Assembly: GCA_014843695.1 (NCBI GenBank)
Contig: CM026397.1
Coordinates: 51,880,101 to 51,944,100, forward strand
From: Archivesica marissinica
Taxonomy: Eukaryota > Mollusca > Bivalvia > Venerida > Vesicomyidae
Direction: 5' to 3'
DNA: 64,000 bases
The notes under the pieces were generated by a model. It was not told where the DNA came from and did no database searches. It worked only from the letters and a program-made list of their open reading frames with translations. This document shows positions 53,391 to 62,436 of this stretch, piece by piece; positions within the stretch are counted from its first letter, which is position 1, and each line of letters opens with the position of its first letter. The translations under genes and the position numbers were made by a program.

Positions 53391-53799
53391 AGTTGCACAT
53401 ATTTTGCTGGTAGAGTGATCTTCAAATGTAATATGACAACAACCCATGACAACTGTGGGAGGTTTTTATAGCTGTGTCGTACTGCACAAATTGCATCACA
53501 TACAACATTAATCATTGCATATTAAATATGTCGTGTCCATTGTTTTATAAACCTGTACTAGATAAAAACACACAAGATGGTGGCCGATACAGATTGTTTT
53601 ATTTAGGACGTTGGTCTTGATCTTATACACAACATAAAAACGTATGAACAAAAACAAAGAAATTGGATTTCCCTCTCAGCTGCTGGTGCACACAGACAGT
53701 CTGTAATAGGACCAAACATTAGTTACCTGGTAGCACTCTCACTAGAACCATATCAAATAGAAACATTCTAAGTTTGATATGGAGTTAATGAGAAACATT
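53391..53799. other. No gene seen
   Basis: Unique spacer. Confidence 0.3.
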
Positions 53800-54400
53800 A
53801 ATCAGTCATTACCCCTGAAAACTCCTAAAAGTAGATTGGTTCTCTTAATTGGTTTCCTCTGTTTTATCATTGTTTCCTATGCAGCACATGCTTATTCAGT
53901 TTCATCTGTTTTCTCATCTTATAATTATTAACCCTTTCAACACCACAGACCTCTAAATAGGCTTACAAAAAAGTGTAGATCCAGATGAGCCGGCTCGTGA
54001 TGAGCCGTCTCATCAGGATCTGCACTTTTTGCAAGTGATATTACTATTTTTAGACAAAATTACCCATTTTGATAAATGAACTGATCCAAATGTAATTTTG
54101 TTATTAATTTATTGGTCTAAAAATATCATGGACCAGTCCATGTCAGTTACTTGGTGTTGAATGGGTTAAATGATTAAAATTTCGACATGTATCCAACGTA
54201 TTCTTACTTAGTTTTAACAGTTGGTTATCAATTAATTAACATGATTTTGATGAAATTACATATATCATACCGCAAACATCTGCTTAGGGAACAACAGTAA
54301 AAACAAAGGATTCCAACTGAAAGGACCACTAAATGTACATTTCCGGATATATCTGGCTCAATGGAGGTAATAGAAAAACTAGAACTTTCTCTCATTGAAA
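53800..54400 (+). repeat. Dispersed repeat R1, copy 3, split by MITE-A
   Basis: Left part to 53931 ('cattacccctgaaaactcc', 'ttctcatcttataattatta') and right part from 54166 ('atcaattaattaacatgatt', 'ggaacaacagtaa', 'aaaggattccaactgaaagg') together match copies 2 and 4. The MITE sits between them. Confidence 0.85.
53928..54169 (-). mobile_element. MITE-A copy 4, in R1
   Basis: TTAA 53928-53931 and 54166-54169. The paralogous empty site in R1 copy 2 (44940 region, 'aattattaaatta') has one TTAA, which confirms a TTAA target duplication. Confidence 0.95.
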
Positions 54401-54417
54401 AGGCCTACCTTAACGTA

Positions 54418-54632
54418 CCTGTCTGGCAGGACCAGAACGGCATGATCACAATCAAATAAAAGGTCTACCATACCAATCTGGCAGGACCAGAACGGCATGA
54501 TCACAATCAAATAAAAGGTCTACCATACCTATCTGGCAGGACCAGAACGGCATGATCACAATCAAATAAAAGGCCTACCGTACCTATCTGGCAGGACCAG
54601 AACGGCATGATCACAATCAAATAAAAGGCCTA
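54418..54632. repeat. Minisatellite, 55 bp unit, 4 copies
   Basis: 'ggcaggaccagaacggcatg' followed by 'atcacaatcaaataaaagg' recurs at 54425, 54480, 54535 and 54590. Confidence 0.95.
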
Positions 54633-54680
54633 GTGTAGATTATTTGATTTGATCACTATCAATAAATGAAAGGCTATTGT

Positions 54681-54985
54681 TTAACCCTTAAAAATGAATG
54701 GTGAATAAATTGATAGTAATGTGCCAGTGGTGCGTCTGATCAGGATCTATCAGGATCCAAGTGCTTTAGTTCCACTATCTGAATAGCAAAGAGCATAGAG
54801 CCTGATCAGATGGCACGTTCTGTGCTCATTCTGTTCTGTCTGATCTGGCTCTATGCTGTTTGCTATTTAGCCAAGTGCTTTAGTTCCACTATATGAATAG
54901 CAAAGAGCATAGAGCCTGATCAGATGGCATGTTCTGTGCACATTCTGTTCTGTCTGATCTGGCTCTATGCTGTTTTTCTATGCAC
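54681..54985 (+). mobile_element. MITE-B copy 6 with internal duplication
   Basis: TTAA 54681-54684 followed by 'ccctta'. The middle ('ccaagtgctttagttccact' to 'ggctctatgctgtttgcta') is duplicated with a 114-bp offset (54757 and 54871). The right terminus is lost. Confidence 0.82.
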
Positions 54986-55566
54986 TTTTCTGTGCAATCC
55001 AGCATCCAGAGAATATCTTGTATATATGAATACCGGTAATAATTGTATTTTACATTTTCGGATAAATATACAATGCACAACCAAGAGAAGCTCAAATTTA
55101 TGTGCAATGAATGATAAAATCTACCAGTCCATTGCCAAAATAAAAAGCTTACAAATTAAAAAATCCTAGATTGGTATAAAATTGTTTAATATATTTAGCA
55201 CTATCACCCAGTTTCGGTTGCCTTAAACAAAATCTTTGCACTGAAATCAATGTAAAGTTAATATACTTTTATTCAACACTGTCATATCGCAATTGCATTA
55301 AGTACTCTATAGGAGAAGACCTCTGTAAGCTATACTAGCTTTCGGTTCTAATCCTTTTTCATTCATGTATCTAAATTTTGTGTAAGCTGTATATATTTGT
55401 ATATGTTGTATGGTTTGAAATAAACTATGTTTAAACTAATATACTTGTAAAGTTTGTTAATTACTTACAAATTAAATAACACAATAATTATTTCATCTTC
55501 ACTATTTATTCTCAAATAAAATTTCATCTTGCAATATTTGTCATTCCACATGTTGAGTTTTGAACA
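54986..55566. other. No gene seen
   Basis: A/T-rich spacer, no supported feature. Confidence 0.35.
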
Positions 55567-55806
55567 TTAACCCATTCAACACCAAGTAACTGACATAGAC
55601 TGGTCCATGACATTTTTAGACCAATTAAATTAATAAGAAAATTACATTTGGATCAGTTCATTTATCAAAATGGGTAAATTATTTTCTAAAAATTGTAATA
55701 TTACTTGCAAAAAGTGCAGATCCTGATGAGACGGCTCGTCACGGCTCATCTGGATCTACACTTTTTTGTAAGCCTATTTAGAGGTCTGTGGTGTTGAAAG
55801 GGTTAA
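55567..55806 (+). mobile_element. MITE-A copy 5
   Basis: TTAA 55567-55570 and 55803-55806. A short deletion removes part of the central hairpin ('gacggctcgtcacggctcat'). Confidence 0.93.
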
Positions 55807-55984
55807 AACTGAAAAACTAGTTGAAGCTAAAGCATGGATGGTTCACTTTCATAATTACCATTGGAACAACACATTATAGATTGTGTACCCAACTATATCA
55901 AACAAATCGACATCCATATTGCTGTGCATTTCGAAAACCTGGTTTGTTTACTGATATTTGTCAGATTTAGCCGTTTGTGACATA

Positions 55985-56160
55985 TACAATCACTTATGCA
56001 AACAGCATTGAGCCAGATCAGACGGCTGTTTGCTATTGGGATAGTTGAGCTGAAACCCTGAATAGAAAACAACATAGATCCTGATCTGAAGTGGCATTAC
56101 GCTGCATCTGTACTGTAGCACAGTGTCTGATCTGGATCTATGTTGTTAGCAAATGTGATT
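55985..56160 (-). mobile_element. MITE-B copy 7, partial
   Basis: 'atgcaaacagcattgagcca', 'gacggctgtttgctattggg' and 'gatctggatctatgttgtta' belong to MITE-B; both termini are missing. Confidence 0.72.
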
Positions 56161-56588
56161 TTATTTACTCATTATGTCTCAAGTCTAATGGGTTTTTTTA
56201 CTGCATCTCGTGATTTCATTCAAGTTTCAGTTTTATGCTGTGTCATTTTTTGTGTAATTGAGATATAGTAGTAGCGTCAATGTTGCTAAGTACCATTTTA
56301 ATTTAACAAAATCTGTGACTACTCAATTCCTAAGCTGAACTTAGACTTACAACAGGAACAACAGAACACTCTTCAATTATCTACTTGTTTTTTTTTTAGG
56401 ATCCTTCACCAATGTTGATCTCTTGTTCATATTTGTTAATCAAATCACAATAGTTTCTCTCTAAAGGACATTTTTTTAACAACATATGTGTTATTGCAAA
56501 ATCGGCAATAACATTGCCTTTGGCAATACAATATACATACATAATAGTATACACGGCATGAGAAACAAAATGTAATAACAATAGTCTA
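56161..56588. other. No gene seen
   Basis: A/T-rich spacer. Confidence 0.3.
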
Positions 56589-57019
56589 CTATACTTACTC
56601 GTCTATAAGACCAAATTTTTATCTCCAGATTACGGCCTCAAAGTGGCTTCCTGTCTTATAAGTGAGTGTTAACAAAAAAAAAATTTAAAATCAATTTGTT
56701 CAGACTCAATAATTGATGACCGTATATCGAAATAGCTCGAAGAATGTAGAACAAGGATATACTTTCATAGCTCTGTAAACTAAACTTGTCAATAGCATCT
56801 TAGCCAATCAAATTTATTGTTGTGCAGCAGTGGAATTATTTTTGTGATTTGACATAATTTACAGTGTTCAATTAATTTGTTTGGTGCTTAGTTCCGACTG
56901 GTTTCCATTTATCAACCCATCTTATGCGCGAGCCTATGCAAACTACCACTGATTTAAAACAATAGTTGAATGGGGTCATATTATAGTCGACATCGCCTTA
57001 TAGGCAAGTATGGTAGGTA
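56589..57019 (+). mobile_element. Element T, copy with amplified right end
   Basis: Left end 'actatacttactcgtctata' (56588 onward). Interior 'cagattacggcctcaaag' and 'cttcctgtcttataag'. The right end 'cttataggcaagtatggta' is the first unit of the array that follows. It resembles the copy at 14.84 kb at both ends, with a different interior. Confidence 0.72.
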
Positions 57020-58242
57020 GTCGACATCGCCTTATAGGCAAGTATGGTAGGTAGTCGACATCACCTTATAGGCAAGTATGGTAGGTAGTCGACATCACCT
57101 TATAGGCAAGTATGGTAGGTAGTCTACATCGCCTTATAGGCAAGTATGGTAGGTAGTCGACATCACCTTATAGGCAAGTATGGTAGGTAGTCGACATCAC
57201 CTTATAGGCAAGTATGGTAGGTAGTCGACATCGCCTTATAGGCAAGTATGGTAGGTAGTCGACATCACCTTATAGGCAAGTATGGTAGGTAGTCGACATC
57301 GCCTTACAGGCAAGTATGGTAGGTAGTCGACATCGCCTTACAGGCAAGTATGGTAGGTAGTCGACATCGCCTTATAGGCAAGTATGGTAGGTAGTCGACA
57401 TCACCTTATAGGCAAGTATGGTAGGTAGTCGACATCGCCTTATAGGCAAGTATGGTAGGTAGTCGACATCACCTTATAGGCAAGTATGGTAGGTAGTCGA
57501 CATCGCCTTATAGGCAAGTATGGTAGGTAGTCGACAACTCCGTATAGGCAAGTATGGTAGGTAGTCGACATCGCCTTATAGGCAAGTATGGTAGGTAGTC
57601 GACAACTCCGTATAGGCAAGTATGGTAGGTAGTCGACATCACCTTATAGGCAAGTATGGTAGGTAGTCGACAACTCCGTATAGGCAAGTATGGTAGGTAG
57701 TCGACATCACCTTATAGGCAAGTATGGTAGGTAGTCGACATCACCTTATAGGCAAGTATGGTAGGTAGTCGACATCGCCTTATAGGCAAGTATGGTAGGT
57801 AGTCGACATCACCTTATAGGCAAGTATGGTAGGTAGTCGACATCGCCTTATAGGCAAGTATGGTAGGTAGTCGACATCGCCTTATAGGCAAGTATGGTAG
57901 GTAGTCGACATCACCTTATAGGCAAGTATGGTAGGTAGTCGACATCGCCTTATAGGCAAGTATGGTAGGTAGTCGACATCACCTTATAGGCAAGTATGGT
58001 AGGTAGTCGACAACTCCGTATAGGCAAGTATGGTAGGTAGTCGACAACTCCGTATAGGCAAGTATGGTAGGTAGTCGACATCACCTTATAGGCAAGTATG
58101 GTAGGTAGTCGACAACTCCGTATAGGCAAGTATGGTAGGTAGTCGACATCACCTTATAGGCAAGTATGGTAGGTAGTCGACAACTCCGTATAGGCAAGTA
58201 TGGTAGGTAGTCGACATCGCCTTATAGGCAAGTATGGTAGGT
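56986..58242 (+). repeat. Minisatellite from element T terminus, 34 bp, 37 copies
   Basis: The unit is 'gtcgacatcgccttatag' plus 'gcaagtatggtaggta'. The terminal repeat of element T ('cttataggc.agtatggta') is contained in each unit. Three variants ('atcgcctta', 'atcacctta', 'aactccgta') are interspersed; the 'aactccgta' type is found only in the right two thirds. Each unit has a SalI-type 'gtcgac'. Confidence 0.97.
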
Positions 58243-58282
58243 CTCCAAATGCAATTTGCTTAGAATTCTTGAATTTCTTATT

Positions 58283-58526
58283 TTAACCCATTCAACACCA
58301 AGTAACTGACATGGACTGGTCCATGATATTTTTAGACCAATAAATTAATAACAAAATTACATTTGGATCAGTTCATTTATCAAAATGGGTAATTTATTTT
58401 CTAAAAATAGTTATATTACTTGAAAAAAGTGCAGATCCTGATGAGACGGCTCGTCACGAGCAGGCTCATCTGGATCTACACATTTTTGTAAGTCAATTTA
58501 AAAGTCTGTGGTGTTGAAAGGGTTAA
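58283..58526 (+). mobile_element. MITE-A copy 6
   Basis: TTAA 58283-58286 and 58523-58526. The 236-bp element is complete, with a single change in the central palindrome ('cacgagcaggctc'). Confidence 0.94.
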
Positions 58527-58944
58527 ATGTAGAATAAATGAAGAGTAAAATCAAGACTAAAGTCATCTCCTTATACTGTTGTTTTTGTAAGGACAAAAGG
58601 GTGTTTTTGATTAGCATTCCCAGAGGTTATCCTTTTAGAGTGTTCCTCATTTCCTTTGAGGTTCATCGTAATCTGGTGAAATTCCATTGTCATGTTCACA
58701 GATAGCAAAAGATTTTGTCCTAAGATGGTTTATGCGATTAATTTGGGTTTTTTCTCTCTGTGTTATGAATCTTGGTGACAGATTGATGAGTCTGTTGAAA
58801 TAGTGTATGTATAGCTGCTCTGATCGAATTATTGAGGTTTGCATTATACGGGTTTGGTGTAAGTATGCATACCTGTGTGAAACTATGTTGGTTCCCAAAT
58901 GGTATTATCTTTGCATGCTAGCGGTAAGAATTGTCAGTGTAATC
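58527..58944. other. No gene seen
   Basis: Unique spacer; an 83-codon minus frame (58647-58898) has no domain. Confidence 0.35.
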
Positions 58945-59016
58945 TGTCATGGAATTTCATTATAATTCAATGTTGTATCGAAAGTAACGACACAATTCTA
59001 ATGAAATTCCATGACA
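58945..59016. repeat. Hairpin repeat
   Basis: A perfect 17-bp inverted repeat, 'tgtcatggaatttcatt' (58945-58961) against 59000-59016, extends to about 23 bp with one mismatch. A related, decayed hairpin follows the same 'ctttgcatgctagcggt' lead at about 45912-46000. It may be the core of a small MITE or an RNA-forming repeat. Confidence 0.7.
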
Positions 59017-59071
59017 CATTTCCAGAGATTTTAGTTAGAAATAAGAATATCACATCAGAATTATTTGAACT

Positions 59072-59203
59072 AGTTATAGCCTTTACCCCAATCCCAAAAG
59101 TTATAGCCTTTACCCCACTCCCAAAAGTTATAGCCTTTACCCCACTCCCAAAAGTTATAGCCTTTACCCCACTCCCAAAAGTTATAGCCTTTACCCCACT
59201 ACT
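59072..59203. repeat. Minisatellite, 27 bp unit, 5 copies
   Basis: The unit is 'ttatagcctttaccccactc' plus 'ccaaaag'; copies start at 59074, 59101, 59128, 59155 and 59182. It stops at the tail of the next SINE. Confidence 0.95.
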
Positions 59204-59424
59204 AATTAATTTAGCTCGATTGTGAAACAAGTTCTTACAACTTATATTAATCACTCTCGAGACCTCATTCCTGATGGAATCCTTCGACACAAGGGAGAGA
59301 GAAGAGGGATGTGGAATTTAATGCCTTACCTAAGGGCACAATCATAACGGCTCGAGCTGGGCTCAAAGCCTGGGCCTTTCGCACATGAAGCGAACGCGCT
59401 ACCACTGCGCCATCATGACTTCCC
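59204..59424 (-). mobile_element. SINE-A, near full length
   Basis: Minus-strand copy: tail 'aattaatttagctcgattg', 'cttatattaatcactctcg', 'cctcattcctgatggaatcc', head end 'gaagcgaacgcgctaccact' and 'gcgccatcatgacttcc' (A box complement). The B box is mutated ('ctgggctcaaagcctgg'). Confidence 0.92.
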
Positions 59425-59444
59425 TCTAAGTTAATGAGAGACAT

Positions 59445-59740
59445 CGGTCAGTTACTGCCCCTGAATACTTCCTAAAAGTAGGTAGGTCCTATTAAGTGTT
59501 TTCCTCTGTTTTTATCGTTGTTCCCTTTGCACAACATGCTAGTATTTTTTATTCTACTATCGCTTCTGATGAGCATTAAATTACTATAAAAGAATGATCA
59601 TATCGCAACATCTGGTTAACAGTAAAAACAAAGGATTCCAACTAAAAGGACCTATTCACATTTTGAAATATATCAGATTTTATCTGCCAAGGGAGTAATA
59701 TAAAATTAGAGATGTCTCTCATTATGCTGGGTGGGATGTG
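59445..59740 (+). repeat. Dispersed repeat R1, copy 4
   Basis: 'cagttactgcccctgaatac', 'ttttatcgttgttccctttg', 'aaaggattccaactaaaagg' and 'tttatctgccaagggagtaa' match the other copies. Confidence 0.82.
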
Positions 59741-59932
59741 CATCTTACAGAAACCATCAGCATTCCATGAGCCTTTACACACCATACAAGAAGTAAAATG
59801 ACCTTTGGGGATACAGTAAAACAAACCCTTTAATGTTGGTGGCATTGATTGTTTGTAATTTATATGTTTGGTGGGTGCCAAGTATTGCTCTCTTTGTGCC
59901 TTCAATGTTATGTTTTATTCATTTGTCAGTCC

Positions 59933-60193
59933 GCCTCCGTGGTCGAGTGGTTAAGGTCACTGTTGTCACTGACTTGTATACCACTGTAACCTATCATCAC
60001 TGATGGTCACGGGTTCGAGCCCCGCTCAGACCGTATCTCATTTATATGAAAAAGTTGGCAGTTTCTTACGGAGGTTGGTGCACCCAAGTACTGGTTAACC
60101 GCTGGAGCCTGCCCAGGAAAGGTGATGTTAGGTAAACTGCCTGCCCGCGATATAGCCCAAAATGGTGCTGATGCAGGCGTAAAACCCGAAATA
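59933..60193 (+). mobile_element. SINE-C copy 3
   Basis: A box 'tggtcgagtggttaagg', B box 'cgggttcgagccc', a long variable region, then the family body. It runs directly into a 28-bp array without a unique spacer and without a visible target duplication. Confidence 0.92.
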
Positions 60194-60194
60194 T

Positions 60195-60470
60195 GTGAGA
60201 GATAAATTATCCATTGACATCAGTGAGAGATAAATTATCCATTGACATCAGTGAGAGATGAATTATCCATTGATATCAGTGAGAGATAAATTATCCATTG
60301 ACATCAGTGAGAGATGAATTATCCATTGACATCAGTGAGAGATGAATTATCCATTGATATCAGTGAGAGATAAATTATCCATTGATATCAGTGAGAGATG
60401 AATTATCCTTTGACATCAGTGAGAGATGCATTATCCATTGATATCAGTGAGAGATAAATTATCCTTTGGT
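60195..60470. repeat. Minisatellite, 28 bp unit, 10 copies
   Basis: The unit is 'tgagagataaattatccatt' plus 'gacatcag'. It is a sister of the next array: removal of two bases and a few changes give the 26-bp unit. Confidence 0.95.
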
Positions 60471-60532
60471 GTTTGAGTGTGAAGCTTCAAAAGCTCTTTT
60501 AGCATGAGTTTGATGGATTGTACTTTGGAGTT

Positions 60533-61345
60533 AGTGAGATGGATTATCCACTTGTGTCAGTGAGATGGATTATCCACTGGTGTCAGTGAGATGGATTATC
60601 CATTGGTGTCAGTGAGATGGATTATCCATTGGTGTCAGTGAGATGGATTATCCATTGGTGTCAGTGAGATGGATTATTCATTGGTGTCAGTGTGATGGAG
60701 GATCCACTGGTGTCAGTGTGATGGAGGATCCACTGGTGTCAGTGAGATGGATTATCCATTGGTGTCAGTGAGATGGAGGATCCACTGGTGTCAGTGAGAT
60801 GGATTATCCATTGGTGTCAGTGAGATGGAGGATCCACTGGTGTCAGTGAGATGGAGGATCCACTGGTGTCAGTGAGATGGAGGATCCACTGGTGTCAATG
60901 TGATGGAGGATCCACTGGTGTCAGTGTGATGGAGGATCCACTGGTGTCAGTGTGATGGAGGATCCACTGGTGTCAGTGTGATGGAGGATCCACTGGTGTC
61001 AATGTGATGGAGGATCCACTGGTGTCAGTGTGATGGAGGATCCACTGGTGTCAGTGTGATGGAGGATCTGGTGTCAGTGAGATGGAGTATCCATTTGTGT
61101 CAGTGAGATGGATTATCCATTGGTGTCAGTGAGATGGATTATCCATTGGTGTCAGTGAGATGGATTATCCATTGGTGTCAGTGAGATGGATTATCCACTG
61201 GTGTCAGTGTGATGGAGGATCCACTGGTGTCAGTGTGATGGAGGATCCACTGGTGTCAGTGTGATGGAGGATCCACTGGTGTCCGTGTGATGGAGGATCC
61301 ACTGGTGTCCGTGTGATGGAGGATCCATTGGTGTCAGTGTGAAGG
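60533..61345. repeat. Minisatellite, 26 bp unit, about 31 copies
   Basis: The unit is 'tgagatggattatccattgg' plus 'tgtcag', with a second form 'tgtgatggaggatccactgg'. The two forms occur in blocks (first type about 60540-60690 and 61080-61200, second type elsewhere). The second type carries a BamHI-type 'ggatcc'. Confidence 0.95.
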
Positions 61346-61385
61346 CATTCCTCTTTTGGCATCAGTGTGATGGACTATTTTATGC

Positions 61386-61492
61386 TGCCAATGTGTCCTT
61401 GGTAAGGTTTATGGTTATATGCATTGGATTGCCTGTAATGGGAGTGTCCTTGGTAAGGTTTATGGCTATATGCATTGGATTGCCTGTAATGG
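61386..61492. repeat. Two-copy direct repeat, about 53 bp
   Basis: 'gtccttggtaaggtttatgg' then 'atatgcattggattgcctgt' occurs at about 61394 and 61446. Confidence 0.85.
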
Positions 61493-62436
61493 ATTTATCC
61501 AATTGTGTAAATTTACTTGCAGCATATTAAAAATATATAATTCATATGATTTATGATTGGTGTTAACCTAGGCCTTGAATTATCATTTGGTAATAGGTTT
61601 TTTTCATTTGGTATTGCAAATATGATGTCAATGGTGAGAAAGATCTGCTAGGAATGTTGGTGTATTTACTCATTAATGCAAGAAGGACATAAGTCAAGTA
61701 AACTTCAACTTATTGACCTTCCTGTTCTGGCTAACACTATAAATTGAGATTGGTCCAAAATTGGTTCTGCTAAATGGAAACTATAAACTAGCATGTTGCT
61801 GCATGGTAGGTGCTGATTAGTGAGTGGCGTAGTGATTAAAGCAAAGTGTGCTGCAAATCCTGGGGTAGCAAGTTTGATTAACGCTTGGGGGGGGTGGACA
61901 AATGTTTTCGAGTTCAAAACCCAAAAACATTTTTTTTTTTAAGAACATCATGGTACATCATAGGCTTGACACTATACACATTTTTAGACCATATCTAAGC
62001 AAGTTTAAAAATGACACCCCGTTGCTATCAAAGCCATACACAAAAGACAACAAAATGTCAGAAATGTAAGTAACTCGCATGCAACACAATTCAACAGCCG
62101 TAATTTGCCAGTATCTAAACTTACTTGTAAAGCCACGAAAACCTCCACAGCACCCATTTGTCTATTTTTCAGGGTGTCTAAACCACCTTGTTTACATGGG
62201 AAAAATCAAAACAAATTTTCTGTAATTTTACGTATATGCCAGGTTACTCTTGAATGGATACCAGTGCCGTTTTGCGCCATCTATTCAACTGTGCAGAGCA
62301 CGGGAAGAAATTTACATGCACGGCAAAATTTTAAAAAAGTACTCGATTAGAATTGTTCTATAGACATACCAATAAACACAATTAAAGTTCCACATAATTT
62401 CTGGTGGTGAATATGTTATGTTGTGCTATGTTATTT
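61493..62436. other. No gene supported
   Basis: On the minus strand, 'ctttacaa|gtaagt' (near 62123-62136) is a strong 5' splice-site match preceded by a short ATG frame 'MGAVEVFVALQ'. Upstream support is missing, so it is listed among rejected items. An 81-codon plus frame (62105-62350) has no domain. Confidence 0.35.

Noticed and set aside
62110..62345. Minus-strand first exon ending at 'gtaagt' (peptide 'MGAVEVFVALQ')
   Set aside because: Good donor match, but only 11 codons, a poor start context and no promoter or second exon visible; easily chance.
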